A stretch of DNA of 64,000 nucleotides from Portunus trituberculatus (GCF_017591435.1 NC_059285.1:26581912-26645911), one strand, 5' to 3'; positions 1 through 13,935 are shown, counted from the first letter of the stretch. Translations and numbers: made by a program. The notes: a model not told the origin generated them from the sequence alone.

Positions 1-373
1 AGCGATATAGGCCTGAAGAGAGAGAGAGAGAGATTTGATTTAATTTAATCAATTTATTGCGCACAAGGGGTCGGTCCAATACAAAATTGAGGCATTAAAT
101 ATAGCGCAATCACAAAGAGGAGATGTAACACAAATACGTACACGCACACACACAGACACACACACACTACAGACAACAGAACACACGAAAACATTACTCT
201 GATTATGAATTATACATAGTATATAGCGGTGACATCAATGCAAACCACCAAAACGGGGAAACTGAATGAGGAGGCCATCTAGGGCGTTATCAATAATAAG
301 TTGGCGACAGATGTCTATTACTGGGAGACCCCGAGGCAGCAGATCGTCAGGTTGTGGGCAGTAAGCAATAGTG

Positions 374-1060
374 TTACAGCGTGTTGTCGGCAAGGGAGTG
401 ACACAGCAGGCACGAAGTGAAGTGGTGTTCGTCCTCCAATCCAGCGACTTGACACAGCTGTCTGTAGCCCAGACGTAACCTGGCTGCTATAACATTGTGC
501 CTCCTCACCATAAGGCCTCGCCGTCGGTACTTGTAGCGATGATGGCGGAAGGCATTGTAGTGTTGGATAGAGACACTGTGAGCTCGTTGATGGTCTCTCT
601 GCTGGCTGGTGGAGATAAAAGCATCCGCACGAACCTTAGATAAGTAGCAAGAAAGGGAGGGAGACGGACCAGCACCACGACGTAAGAGACTACAGGCAGC
701 TTTGGCTAATCTGTCTACTGTGTCACTGTGGGTTGTACCTATGTGTGATGGAATCCATAAAATTATTATGACCAAGGCACGTTGGTGCACTAACGGACTT
801 GGAGTCACATATCACCAACGCATTAAGACCCCGCTGGCAGATCAGGCTAACTGCGTCTAGTATGTCATATAGCTCGCAGAATGTAGAGCTGGAGGAGATG
901 GGCAGACTGCGGCTGACCCAGCCTTGTGGCGGCGGCTCAACATCGGGGGAGAATACAGCACAGCCCGCAGTTCCATCTGGCTGCAGAGATCCGTTGGTGT
1001 GTACCTGGAGCAGTCCGGGGCCTGTGAACGATATGGTAGCGATAGATTCCAGTGCCAACT
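374..1060 (-). pseudogene. LINE ORF2 RNase H domain and C-terminal tail, broken
   Basis: RNase H motifs appear in order: LQVHTNGSLQPDGTAG, where the first catalytic Asp of the usual TDGS is replaced by Asn, ELYDILDAV (the Glu helix), VICDSKSV (second Asp) and, in another frame, WIPSHIGTTHSDTVDRLA (the HxG...D motif). The tail RLRLGYRQLCQVAGLEDEHHF resembles the post-RNase H Cys/His region of I-type elements. A related tail is on the plus strand at about 10.1-10.45 kb. The TDGS change and the frameshift show decay. Confidence 0.8.
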
Positions 1061-1599
1061 GCCTCTGTAAAGTAGGGAGAGCCGACTTGAGGGTCGGTGT
1101 AGTGAACAGATGGAGAGGGAATCATCCACGGCAGAGGACCAAGGAAGGGTTCTGCCTCTGGACCATCAATTTCCAACCGCTGAAGAATGGAAGAAACAGT
1201 CTTGATGAGCGTGCTGCTACCAGTCTGGAGTTGAGGAAGACGTGAGTGTGGTGTCAGGGCATTTCTTACTGTACACGATTAGTGTGGGGCAACCTGAGGG
1301 TAATGGAGACACTTGAGGGTAAAACGTGTGACGACTGAACAAATTCTTTCTTTAATAGGTAGTAAATTAAGCTGTTTGCATGTTGACTTTTCTTGTTGAC
1401 ATAGGACTCCTAAAATGACTCTCATCACAGTATTTTGGAATTTCTCCAGTGGCACCAGGGAAGTTAGAGGAAGCTAAATTAAAGCTGGAGAGGTAGTCTA
1501 TGAGAGAACGGATGTATGCAACGTACACTGTCTTGGCCACCGGGATGGAGATGCCTGTAGCGTTGTTGACGAGTCACTTGAGGGGAGCGAGGCGTTTGT

Positions 1600-2934
1600 G
1601 TAGTCGATTCAGGTGGTCTTGCACGATAGGATGAGTTTGCTGGGTTTGTGCGGCGCGAGGAATGGATACTGGCGCTCTGAGGTAGTGATATTGTCTGCAC
1701 GGTGGGATGACACACTCACCGATGGTGAACTCTGGTAGCAATCTCATATTCTGGAGTGAAAAGATTCTATTTTTATTTGCAGATATAAACAAGCTGTAGT
1801 CAGATGCAGCCTTAGGAAATGTGTTAAGAAGACGCTGGAGATTATGTGTGGATGTTGAGTGTTGCAGATATCGTCGTCATAGCAAGTTACAGTGGTGTCA
1901 GGGACATCAGGCAACTGTGTGAGAAGTCGATGCATGAGACATTGAACAAAAATGGACTCAAAACACCCCCTTGTGGAGTTCCTAAATCGAAGCCTTTGTT
2001 GTACTACAAACCCCCTTATAGAGGACCCAAGACCTTCTGTTGCTGAGGTATCCTTTAATCCATTTGAGTAGTTGTCCTCTGATGCCCAAGTCAATAAGCT
2101 GGTTGAGGATGACGTCCCTGTTAGCCACATCGAACGCACTTTTAAGGTTGATAAAGGCAACCACACTGTTAAGAGGAAAGACAGGTGTACAATTCCATGA
2201 AAGCCAAAGAGTATGGGTGACAGGACCGGTCCTAAACGAAAGAGAAGGCGGATTAGCAGTATCAATTTCATTACCTTGCTGAAGCAAGAAGTAAGGGACA
2301 TTGGCTGGAACTTGTCTGTGCCTGGCTTTGGAATGGGTACGATGATGTTGCACGTCCAAGCGCTGGGCACAGACCCCAGCCTGTAACATAGATTATAGAG
2401 CTGTAGCAGAGGGTTATCTGGGACTTTCTGGAGCAACTTGAGGACAGATAGGTGATGCTATCGTCTCCCGGAGCAGTAGCCTTGCCATGAGCGAGAGCCC
2501 ATGGCAATTCATCCTCTGTAAATGGCGTGGTGTCTTCATCGTCCTGTTCCAACAGCGCTCCCATCAGCCGCAGGGTGCGTCGTCTTGCTTGAGCAGACAG
2601 CGCTGCCTGCACGTGCTCAGAGAGACTGTCCACCCTGGACTGACTGGACCAATCATAAATAAGACCTTCGGCATACTCACCAGGGCTATGATGGAGGGCA
2701 GTAACAGTTTTCCGTCTTGTTGCCCTCTGAATGAGCTTCCTAATGGTCCCCACGTTCGTCTGTTTGTTGATACGGTCTGTGAACTTTTGCCAGTAGTCTG
2801 TCCTCACACAACCCTGGATATTGACTAAGACGTCCCTGGATGCCTGGTTTCTACGGAGATTATCGACCATGGCGTCCATCTGGAAGACAAAGCCATCTTG
2901 CATCGCTGCTCTTTCTGCGTGGAGGATACGCTTA
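1600..2934 (-). pseudogene. LINE ORF2 reverse transcriptase domain, broken
   Basis: A linker rich in charged residues (2450-2934) leads into RT. Recognisable motifs are the pre-fingers text around KATAPGDDSITY, SVPSAWTCNIIVPIPKPG, motif A as INLKSAFDVANRDVIL, and the catalytic YxDD-type box as CYDDDICNTQ near 1870-1890. The motifs fall in at least three frames, so the protein cannot be made from this copy. The reaction in intact relatives is target-primed synthesis of cDNA. Confidence 0.8.
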
Positions 2935-3880
2935 TCAAGAGTCCAAAGGGTATGCATCTACTTCACTGCGGATGCGTGTTCTGGAAACATTCTGGGAATA
3001 GAAAGCATGTGTAGCATCCACAAGAGACGTGTATAGTGCCTTGGGTGTTGTCTGGACAAATGTCGGATAGAGAGCAGATATATAGGATATATAATTCAGG
3101 CAATACTTTGGAGGAATGGAGATGCGAAGACGCTGATGAGGCTGGTCATGTTGAAAAGGAAGGGAATACCGGAAGCTGAGTGCCACATGGTCAAAGAGAG
3201 CAGGGATGGAGGTATATGAAACGTGGGCAGCCATCAGGCCTAATATGATAATGTGGTCCAGAGTCCCACCACGAGCGTGAGTAGCTCCACTAACGTCCCA
3301 GCGAGTGAGATGGTTTGCGTTGAACATACCGTAGCAAGTGGTGCCCATTCCTGTTCAGCATGGCCTGATTCCTCAACTCTGGGTGACAAGCGTTGAAATC
3401 CCCGATGTATATCATTCCTTGATCTGTGGGAGGAGGAAGTGCATTCACCTGTAATTTGCCAGGGGCAGAGTATACATGACAAATCCGGAGTTTACTGTTC
3501 CCTGTTGCCACCTCAAACAACTGGAATGTCGTCTCTGCATCATTAGAGTTGCACAGAAACTTGTGCTGTAAGGAGGAGTGAAAATAAGCGACCAGGCCAT
3601 TTCGTACCAAATGAAGGTAAAAGTTGAATCCTGAGAGAATGGGTGGACGCCTGAACTCATGGGGGCCCACAAAAGCCTCTTGAATGAAGACTGCCTGAGG
3701 ATGGTGTCTGTACACATAAGCCTGAAGGGAAGAAAGCTTGTCAAAGGATGTAAAGCCACAAGCATTCCATGACACAATGTGTAACTGCCGTGGCTTGTCA
3801 GCGAACGTTATATTGTATTCTAGAGTGGGAACCAGGTTTGGAGAGGGAGGCGGCGCATGGGGGATCACGAGATGACGCAT
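2935..3880 (-). pseudogene. LINE ORF2 endonuclease domain, broken
   Basis: The N-terminal endonuclease (exonuclease/endonuclease/phosphatase fold) nicks target DNA to prime reverse transcription. Visible motifs are LHIVSWNACG (the N-terminal asparagine motif), FIQEAF (the usual QE), YIGDFNACHPE (GDFN) and, after a frame change near 3300, GGTLDHIIIL and a degraded SDH motif (LFDHVALSF). Order and spacing match the family. The domain is split between two frames around 3290-3348. Confidence 0.8.
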
Positions 3881-5295
3881 CCTGTAAACTTACGTTTTCA
3901 AAGTGAGCGACGAAGGTTTCTAGCCTTTCTGTGAGAGAGCTGACCGAAGAAATGGAAGCCTGTTGCGTCTCCACCAGTGTAGCAAGGGTGGCTTCTGTCT
4001 TGGCTTGAATGGCAACCATGCTAGACATGCAGGCTTCAAAGGTATCCAATCGTGTTTCTAGGGAGGCACATCGAGTCATCAGCTTATCCACAGTGTTTCG
4101 AAGAGCCTGCACCTGTGGAGAGGAGACACAAGTGTAGAGACGTCGGTGGTATTGGTACGTATCCGAATCGGTGAAGGGGGTGGTTGTTTGGGTGGCAACG
4201 AAGACGCGGCCTTACGTCGTAAGCAACCATGCCAAACACTTACTCCAAGCGCATGACAGCGAGGACACTTCCAATGTGTGGTAACGCCAGCAGGAGGCGG
4301 AAGGGGGGGGGGTCTGTGCCTGTGGGTGGAAGTGGTGGGGCGCGATGAGGACATGTGTGCGAATCGTGACTCCCAGCACACTACGCACACTTCTCAGGAG
4401 TCGAACAGTAGCGAGAAATATGGCCAATACCCCAGCACTTATAACAAGATGAGATGGTACATCATCTAATTCACGTATCCCACTAGATGGAAGACAGGGC
4501 AAGAAACTTAAATCAGTAGATGATAGTGGTGGTTCCTGTAGATTCCATATGACCACAATCCTGCTAATAGGCTGCCCGTCCTGAAAGAACAGACGAGTAG
4601 AATAGACTCCCTCCAATTCCTTGCTGAGGTTAGGGTCGACGCCAACCGGGTAACGAGTGATAAGGTAGGTTGGTAGTTTTCGTGGCCTTTCAGGGGAATC
4701 CTGTCGTGTAAATTAAAGAACAAAATCACATCGTTCATCACTACTTACAATATCCAGGCGATTCCTCGCTATGTACACGAATCTGGAGGTCACAGCAGTC
4801 ATCTATACCTCCGCCAGGGTGCGTTCCAGCTTGAAAGCACGATTTACCTCCGCCAGCCAGCGCAACTTGACGTCAACCGGCGGGTTGCCCTCAGACATAA
4901 GTTTCACGTAAGAGTCCCGAGGTGGAAACGCTGGGAAGGAGGACGAAGTCTGCAAGGGCCGAGTCATATGAGGAAGATGAGTGGTGGAGGTGCTACACTG
5001 AAGGTCATTATTACCTTCTCTCAGACGTGAGGCTTTGGAGATCGGTGACTGAGAATCTCCACTGCTGTTGAGGACGTCATCCATGGGTCGTTTGGAGGAG
5101 GAGGTGGCCTTAGGAATACAGCCGGTTGCAGGGTTGTGGCGATGAGGGCGAATCACGCGTTCCAAGGGCAAGTAACGGCCTCGTTCCGGCCGAGCGAGGC
5201 AGGCCAGGCCAGTGGTCGTTATCTTGGTCGTCCTCCTCACTCATAACCAAGTCTTTCTCCAAAACCGAATGGGGAACTGGACCCGAGTACTCCAT
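3870..5295 (-). pseudogene. LINE ORF1 (Gag-like nucleic-acid-binding protein), broken
   Basis: A start codon at 5295 opens an acidic N-terminus (MEYSGPVPHSVLEK), after which the frame changes several times. A CX2CX4HX4C knuckle, CYKCWGIGHISRYC, is encoded at about 4405-4446. The second knuckle (CAGSHDSHTC) follows at once but contains an in-frame TAG at 4381-4383. A heptad-rich stretch at 3798-4112 (RNTVDKLMTRCASLETRL, then repeated TLVETQQ/LTERLETF) is a probable C-terminal coiled coil. ORF1 proteins of this group bind the element RNA and form the particle used for reverse transcription. The same knuckle-then-coiled-coil order is seen in the LINE at 61.6 kb. At least three frame breaks are present. 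Confidence 0.75.
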
Positions 5296-5433
5296 GGTGC
5301 TATGTCCCCGTCAGTAGCACCAGAAGCAGCAGTAAGATCTTGATCTTGATCTTGATCCATCAATTGGACAGGCAAATGACGTGAGGGTAAGTGAGAGGGC
5401 AGATGAGAGGGAGCGTCCACTCACCACCGTGTC

Positions 5434-6100
<667 letters not shown>

Positions 6101-6101
6101 C

Positions 6102-6133
6102 CCAACGAGTATAAATACTATGAGAGGAAAGCT
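6102..6133 (+). repeat. Left arm of a 32-33 bp inverted repeat
   Basis: The arm begins CCAACGAGTATA and ends GAGAGGAAAGCT. Its reverse complement, with two or three differences, is at 8286-8318. Both outer ends start with the same CCAACG, as expected of terminal inverted repeats. Confidence 0.7.
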
Positions 6134-7238
<1,105 letters not shown>

Positions 7239-7671
7239 ACATGAGTCACACACTTTTCATTTCAAACTACACCAAATGTCATGAATTGAAGATAATTAAT
7301 AACATTAATAATGAAATACAAGTAAAGTATGAATAAATACCTGTTCAATAAAATTAAGTTCCTTAGTTAAGCATCTCTTTAGTTCTGCATTTTCTTTTTT
7401 TTTTAACATCTTCTCTACTCTAAAGACACTCAAGGCAGTTAAACCCCATGGAAATTAACATTCATCAAAAATATAGGCAGAGTGTGTGTGTGCAACACCT
7501 AAGCTTACCTTTGTGTTTGCTACTTCATACAGGTGAAAGCACTACATAAAAAGAAGTTTATTTTTTTTTTTTCTAATCTTACACCAGTCTCACAATACTT
7601 TTGTTTACCTCATCTGATAAAACTACTGATCACTAGCAATTGGAACACCCACTATAGCTGGCAAAAAATAA

Positions 7672-8016
7672 TCAATAACTTGATGTAAATGTTTTTATAT
7701 ATTTATCCATTTTTTGGCGGGTGAAAGAAGCCCCATGTAGATAGTTTATAAGGCGAAGGACAGCAGATTGCCGTGAGGGATGGACACCTGAGGCCGCCAG
7801 GAGGGTAAGCAGGTCGATGCCCAGGGCAGAGAGCCAAGAACGTAATGCAGTGCAGTGGGAGTGGAAGCGTGGGCAGTAGAGCAGGAAATGCTCAATGGTC
7901 TCAGGGATAGTCCTACACCAAGGGCAGATGGGATCAGGAGACAGACGTAGGCAGTACAAGTGTGCGGCGAGTGTTGTGTGTCCCACGCGGATGCGGACGA
8001 TGGCGACCACTTGCAA
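7672..8016 (-). pseudogene. LINE ORF2 C-terminal fragment (post-RNase H Cys/His region)
   Basis: An open 114-codon stretch carries RVGHTTLAAHLYCLRL, then CPWCRTIPETIEHFLLYC, the CX2C...HX4C signature found at the end of ORF2 in RNase H-bearing LINEs. It lacks the RT and RNase H domains and has no partner nearby, so it is a 5'-truncated insertion. It lies inside the interval bounded by the inverted repeat 6102/8318. Confidence 0.75.
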
Positions 8017-8285
8017 GGGATGAGCAGCTGGGAGAGCTGATATTTAAGTGATCAGTAATACAAATATTTACTGAAAATTTTAAACACTACATTACATTTT
8101 CGATTTGAAAACATATGTTTACATTTATCAGTTTCGTATACTACCACATACGTCATGTAGGAAGAGAAAATTAAATATTTCATTTCAAGTCGAAAGTAAG
8201 CGACGACGAGTCCCTCTAGGAGGGAATGAAAACACTGCTATACTTGCCATCCACCACAATCTAACTTAATGACGCAGTATTTTCA

Positions 8286-8318
8286 AGCTTTCCTCTCATA
8301 GTTATCTATACTCGTTGG
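8286..8318 (-). repeat. Right arm of the inverted repeat paired with 6102-6133
   Basis: On the minus strand it reads CCAACGAGTATAGATAAC then TATGAGAGGAAAGCT, matching the left arm. Flanks (TCC on both outer sides) may be a 3-bp target duplication, which is weak evidence. Confidence 0.7.
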
Positions 8319-8770
8319 TCCCACCATGACGAAATGGGAAAGTTCCCAAGATATCGTACCGCACGCCGGCAGAACGCACGCCGAGCCTGCAGGGAGAGTA
8401 TCTCCTCATCCAGTACAATTCCAATGGGGAAAACGCTCCGACAATCTTGATTTTCCCAAAAACTTAACATAGTTTAGTATATCATTCAGTATACCTATTT
8501 TGAGGAAGTGTACGTCTCTGGCAGTCGAAATTTACTAAAATATATGTATGGGGATCTCTTAGTAGTAAAAGAAGTCATTTATAAAGTGGTCGCCGACCGT
8601 GACGGACGTTCATATCCCTGCTGGTCTCTACTCTGACCGCTGTGCTCGGTGAGGTGTATGACTACGGTGCATTTGTTACCACTTGTCAAATAACCAGTGC
8701 TGGTGACAAACAGCAGCTGGCTGCTTTATAGCGTCATTTTTTTTTTTTTTTTTTACTTAATTAGGAATTA
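8319..8770. other. Interval without a recognisable gene
   Basis: Unique-looking sequence with a T18 run near 8738-8753. No coding or RNA signal was recognised. Confidence 0.5.
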
Positions 8771-8773
8771 TAT

Positions 8774-9678
8774 TTGCTTACATTAGTAAGAATAAAGCAG
8801 CAGCAAAACATTCCATATTTACCTAGTTCTCAAGTAAATAATTTTGTTAAATGGTGTGATGATAATTATTTGAATTTAAATGTAAAAAAGACAAAGGAAA
8901 TGTTAATCGATTTTCGTAAGAGGGAGAGGTGTACTCAAAATCTTGTAATTAAAGAGGAACAGGTAGAAATTGTACATGATTATAAATATTTAGGGTGCAA
9001 ATTGATGATAAAATAACTGGTGATGTAAACACAAAGAAGGTGTATGGCAAATGTATGCAGAGAATTCACTTTCTGAGAATTTTAAGAAATCTAAAAGTTG
9101 AAAATACTATTCTTGCTATGTTCTATAAGTCTGTTATTGAGTCAACTCTATGTTTTGGTTTAACAACGCTGTATGGGTGCTTAACTGTAAAAAAAAAAAC
9201 AAGAAGAAACTCAAAAAGGTTGCGAGAATTGCTGATAAATTGGGTGTAAAGGTAACTAGATGACCTATATTCTAGAAATGTATTGTGTACAACTAGGAAA
9301 ATAATGAACGACAATACCCATCCTCTTAATGATAACTACGTGTTCTTAAGATCTGGAAAAAGATTGGGTTTGTCTTCACAGAAAACATCTAGATATAAAA
9401 ATTCATTTGTACCAGTTAGCATTAAATTGTATAATTATGTCCATGCAAAAAGGTAAAGTTATTGCTTCCATTGTGATTTCGATTCTGATGCAGGATAAAT
9501 TTACAGCATGGTGTTTTTAAAATAGTGTAGTGTATATAGTTTTAGTCTTGGACCTTACCTTGTCACAGATATTTTATTGTGTGTTGTACTGTATGTGTGT
9601 TGTAACTGTAACTTTGAATGATCTGGATCCACAAAGAGTTTCAATGTGTATGTATCATTACAAATTGACTAAATAAAA

Positions 9679-9725
<47 letters not shown>
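8774..9725 (+). mobile_element. 5'-truncated LINE, RT thumb to 3' end (CR1/L2/Rex1-like)
   Basis: The frame encodes VNNFVKWCDDNYLNLNVKKT and DFRKRE, then HDYKYLG, typical of the segment just after the RT catalytic box. After a frame change near 9000 come KVYGKCMQRIHFLRILRN, YKSVIESTLCFGLTTLYG and, near 9300-9440, HPLNDNYVFLRSGKRLG and RYKNSFVPVSI, the usual C-terminus of CR1/L2/Rex1-type ORF2. The element ends in (ATT)n at 9682-9725, a normal 3' tail for such LINEs. The catalytic domains are absent. Confidence 0.8.
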
Positions 9726-9889
9726 AAGGCAACGTTAATGATGGAACTGTTATTAAGAGTTAGTTAAGTAGAATTGATATTAGCATGAATGATAATGATA
9801 AAAGGTTTAGTATTATTGATTCTTTTAAAAGATATCATCAGTATTGCTCACCTTGGTGTTGCTGCTATGTTCTTTATTATCTATCGTTA

Positions 9890-9946
9890 CTACTACTACT
9901 ACTACTACAGCTATTATCATTATTATTATTATTATTATTATTGTTA

Positions 9947-10001
<55 letters not shown>

Positions 10002-10092
10002 CATTATTATTGTCATTATGTTGGTGTTGGTGTTGGTAATGGTGATGGTGGTGTTGGTGTTGATGTTTGTGTTTTTGGTGTTGGTGTTGGGC
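9890..10092. repeat. Compound trinucleotide/hexanucleotide repeat (TAC)n(TTA)n(GTTGGT)n
   Basis: TAC repeats pass into TTA/ATT repeats with interruptions, then an imperfect GTTGGT array from about 10019. Long open frames over it (poly-Tyr, poly-Ile, poly-Leu) are artefacts. Confidence 0.93.
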
Positions 10093-10480
10093 GCAACTAA
10101 AGCGTCCACGTCGCTCCGTGGAGCGAATGATTCGTGCGTCTGGCAGGGCAGGTTTTTACTTCCCATCTCATGGTGGGCCACTTCTTCATGCCACACCTGC
10201 TTCCCCACACGCCATCGCCGCGCTGCTGAGAGGGACGCCAGTGCGTCCATTCAGCACTATGGACACTTCCTCCTTCATTCTCATAAGTATCGTTGCAAGG
10301 TACTTATGGATCGCAGACACAACGTGGTGTGTGCCCGTCTCAGGCTGGGATATCGGTGAGTGTGGCAAGTGGCCGAGGTGTTGGACGCGCCTCACTTTTC
10401 CTGTAAGCGCCACACGCTAACAACCTTGAACACTATTGTTTAGAACAATGTCCATCTAATATTCAGGTCTACTTACGCGC
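10093..10480 (+). pseudogene. LINE ORF2 C-terminal fragment related to the LINE at 1-5.3 kb
   Basis: The frame reads ASIQHYGHFLLHSHKYR, MDRRHNVVCARLRLGYR, closely matching the tail at about 450-600 on the opposite strand (VSIQHYNAFRHHRYKYR, MVRRHNVIAARLRLGYR). A frame break follows, then a VHLIFRSTYA-type end. It is a 5'-truncated copy of a related family. Confidence 0.75.
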
Positions 10481-10850
10481 ATTTTGGGTGGAGCTATGAG
10501 CCCCTTAGGATGCTGGTTGGTGGAGCCGAGTCACTCCGCATGACGTAGAGGGAGGCCCTTCCTACCCCCTTACCCTTACTCCCTTGAGTTTTCTTTGGTC
10601 CTTAAAAGTACTGTGAATGATTTATACTTATCACAAAATAAACTGGTACCTATAAAATGAGGTCCTGTCATATATCTACATCCCTTAGGTAGAATAAACG
10701 AACAAGATTAATTATGTGTTGGTTGGTAGCCATTATATGTACGGGTGAAACCCTTGAAATAAATTAATTGTTCATACCCCTTGAAGCTTTACGTTCCATA
10801 TTCCCGGAGATTGGTGTGGCTTCCATGTCTTGTCTTTACTAATCAGATAT

Positions 10851-10853
<3 letters not shown>

Positions 10854-10934
<81 letters not shown>
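10854..10934. repeat. Compound (AC)n(TC)n microsatellite
   Basis: AC run to about 10900, then TC with one interruption to 10934. Confidence 0.95.
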
Positions 10935-10936
<2 letters not shown>

Positions 10937-11172
10937 TGGCATTTTTTACCCCCTCACAGTCATTTTCATCTTTTTCATTGTTTTTCCCGTGACCTCTTCC
11001 TCTTAACGTTATTGATTATGATGAAAATATATCTGCGTTGATTAATTGATTTAATGGTAGTAATTAAATGGTTCCAAACATCCGAGACCAAATGTGAACC
11101 ATGGTCGCTGCGGTACCAGTGGGAACACCGTCACCTCTCACCATGCTTCTCCAAGGCACACTGAGTCCAGTA

Positions 11173-11180
11173 ATCGCCAC
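11173..11180. repeat. hAT target-site duplication, left copy
   Basis: ATCGCCAC, identical to 12032-12039. Confidence 0.92.
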
Positions 11181-12031
11181 CAATGTTGCCTAATCGCTGA
11201 ACTCAATTCTGGCTAAATATGGTACAGAAACTGGCTAAAATTGGCTAACTTTTGATGGAAATTGGCTAATAATAATAGCTAAATTCTCAAAGCCTACAAA
11301 TAACATTTGGTGATGTACTATTTCCTTATATGTATGATAATAAATATAATGAATGTACTTATATTAAAAAATCGGGAATTTTCTACTTTAGAGAAATTAA
11401 TTTTCATCTGCCTTGATGATGAGAATGGCTCACTATTTTTCAAGTGTTTCTTACTTTTTGCATGTTCGTTTATATCATAAAGTTTTGCTCTAATCACCGC
11501 CTTACAAAATTTACAATGTACATTATTTGCATCACCTGGAATTTCCATTATCCAGTCCTTACAGAAGTCCTTCTTTTCTAAATTTCTGTGTGTACGGTTG
11601 CTTTGGCATCTTGATAATAAGCTGTTCCCCACACTGCTATATATAGATTAATATGCTAATATTCAGAAGAGGGCAAATCGAGTACAGGCTCCACGCACGA
11701 TGGGCTCAGACTGAGAGCCTCAGCCCACTCGTCTTAGACGGTAGACCTGTATCCAACCCGTAACCCGTTTCGTGAACTGGACGCGTCCAAGACCTGGGAT
11801 CTGACCGTCTGAGTCTGATCCGTTCCACTGTTTACAGTTTTTTTTTTATTTTATTTACTCGGAATGTAGGAATACTACTATTGATACTTAAAAATGCATA
11901 TAATTGTAAGCTATTTACTCACTTCTGTTCCTATAAAAATGGCTAAAAAATGGCTAAATCTTTTGAGATTCTGGCTACCTTTTCTGGCTAATGGCTAGAT
12001 CAATTTTTTCTGGCTGAATCTGGCAACACTG
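11181..12031 (-). mobile_element. hAT-superfamily element, 851 bp, internally deleted
   Basis: Terminal inverted repeats CAATGTTGCC (left) and CAGTGTTGCC (right, read inward) are flanked by a perfect 8-bp target duplication, ATCGCCAC, at 11173-11180 and 12032-12039. Eight-base duplications and CARTGTTGCC-type ends are hallmarks of hAT transposons. Both ends carry clustered TGGCTAA heptamers. The only coding remnant is a BED-type zinc finger (11318-11632); the DDE/RNase H-like catalytic part is missing, so it can move only with transposase supplied elsewhere. Confidence 0.92.
11318..11632 (-). CDS. BED-type zinc-finger remnant of a hAT transposase
   Basis: A 104-codon frame inside the hAT element. 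CKDWIMEIPGDANNVHCKFC and INEHAKSKKHLK form a C-X2-C...H-X5-H finger preceded by a Trp, the layout of BED fingers at the N-terminus of hAT transposases, where they bind the element ends. Nothing of the catalytic core follows; the frame ends in low-complexity sequence near the left terminus. It may be a pure fossil, or a short protein able to bind the TGGCTAA clusters. Confidence 0.6.
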   Translation of the reverse strand: MGNSLLSRCQSNRTHRNLEKKDFCKDWIMEIPGDANNVHCKFCKAVIRAKLYDINEHAKSKKHLKNSEPFSSSRQMKINFSKVENSRFFNISTFIIFIIIHIRK

Positions 12032-12039
12032 ATCGCCAC
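12032..12039. repeat. hAT target-site duplication, right copy
   Basis: ATCGCCAC, identical to 11173-11180. The reconstructed empty site falls inside an older LINE 3' fragment. Confidence 0.92.
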
Positions 12040-12308
12040 TAACCCGGGCCGAGCCCATGACTCCGCGTGACGTAGCCAGGATGCGCTGAAGGGACCGAAA
12101 TCTCGTCACGGCGTAGGTTGACCTGAATATTAGGTAGACATTGATTGACAGAGCGACCAAGGATTCTATATTAAGATAATATATCATCTATGTGTTCAAC
12201 GGGAGGGATGGAGGAATCGATTACGGAATGCCGATACTAATAGATGGCGTGCGGATCTGCAGGCAGCAAGGGGGAGAGGGATGGGAGTACATCAGCGGTG
12301 TAGGACTA

Positions 12309-12415
12309 GGAGATTATACTGAAGGCAGCAGCAAGCGTCTATCCCGCTGTACTAAGAAGGGATGCCAGTGGGCAGAGCTTATGAGGCGGTGGGCAGAGCT
12401 TACGATCGCAACTTA
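12309..12415 (+). repeat. Dispersed repeat R, copy 1, left part
   Basis: Starts GGAGATTATACTGAAGG and matches copies at 13936 and 35190 up to AACTTA, where a Harbinger-like element is inserted. The right part resumes at 13789. Confidence 0.85.
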
Positions 12416-12965
12416 TGCTGGGGTCACACTATTTTTTTTTTTTTTTTTAAATACGACGTCCCCGACGGTCGTTGGAGGGCTGTCGCCAGCACAATGGTCT
12501 CTCTTGAGATGTCGTGAGTCAAGTCGTTCGTTAACTCGGTGATATCGTACGATATCTAAGATGTCCTTGTTGTCACACGACATCGTAGAAGCATTACGAC
12601 AATCGATCAGTGCATTAGACTGTCGGGAAGAGAGTCACGACAAGCAAAACCACTTCATCGGGCGTACGATGACGTACGATAATGTTATAAAGATATAGAA
12701 TGTCGGACGTGCTGTTAACGGCATCGTTCGACATCGACAAGTAAAAAATCATTAAAATACTGAATTACGACTGGTCTTTGAACATACGTTTGGCAGTAAC
12801 GCACGAAAACGTTGTTGCTAGAATCGTCGTGACCAGTGTGACAGCTCGTGCATTGTCGCCAATTTAAAAAGAAAAACTAGCTGCACTTTACCCACCGAAG
12901 ACGATGGGACAGAGGAAGGGCACAATGCCCCATCGTCATCCCAAGATCGCTTTGGGACATACTTA

Positions 12966-13611
<646 letters not shown>

Positions 13612-13788
13612 TTAGACATCGCAGGCCCATTGGACATGAATATGGAGGGGCAGCCTCCGAGGCCAGGAGTGAACATTTTCCTTTAGACCCCCACGAAAGT
13701 GGTCGTCCTTCATTTTGCGTGTCCTTCTTGCACTGAAATGCTCCCAATCGTAGTAAAAAAAAAAAAAAGCTGTAGTGTGACCCCAACA

Positions 13789-13935
13789 TTACACCCAAAA
13801 CATTGCCCTCTCCCGAGCTAAGCAATGGGAAATTGCTGCTTTCTTTTTCATTACTAGAGGAAAACTAAGAAAGAACTGATGGTTTGACTTATATAAACCA
13901 CATTATATTTTCCTAAATATGTCATGTGAACACAG
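13789..13935 (+). repeat. Dispersed repeat R, copy 1, right part
   Basis: Continues after the Harbinger insertion (the shared TTA, then CACCCAAAACATTGCC) and runs until a second, tandem copy begins at 13936. Confidence 0.85.

Larger units (their letters stand above)
33..5300 (-). mobile_element. Decayed LINE (I/Jockey-like group, with RNase H), nearly full length
   Basis: Read on the minus strand, the remnant has the classical order of an RNase H-bearing non-LTR retrotransposon: ORF1 with zinc knuckles and a coiled coil, then ORF2 with apurinic-type endonuclease, reverse transcriptase and RNase H. The A-rich 3' end (an AATAAA-type sequence, then TAA-like repeats) lies near position 33, beside a short (AG)n. 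Frameshifts and stops break every domain, so this copy is dead. The 5' end abuts the long (AT)n at 5437. Clade assignment within the I/Jockey group is inferred from domain order only. Confidence 0.85.
11045..12180 (-). pseudogene. LINE ORF2 C-terminal/3' fragment, split by a hAT insertion
   Basis: At 12035-12160 the minus strand encodes INVYLIFRSTYAVTRFRS and RILATSRGVMGSARVSGD, matching the VHLIFRSTYA end of the plus-strand fragment near 10450. Both share a 32-bp block (10446-10478 inverted relative to 12112-12145). The hAT element at 11181-12031 sits inside; the LINE resumes on its left side to about 11045. Only the extreme 3' part is present. Confidence 0.6.

Noticed and set aside
12192..12542. 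Plus-strand frame of 116 codons
   Set aside because: It crosses the boundary between repeat R and a Harbinger-like element, so it is a chance frame.
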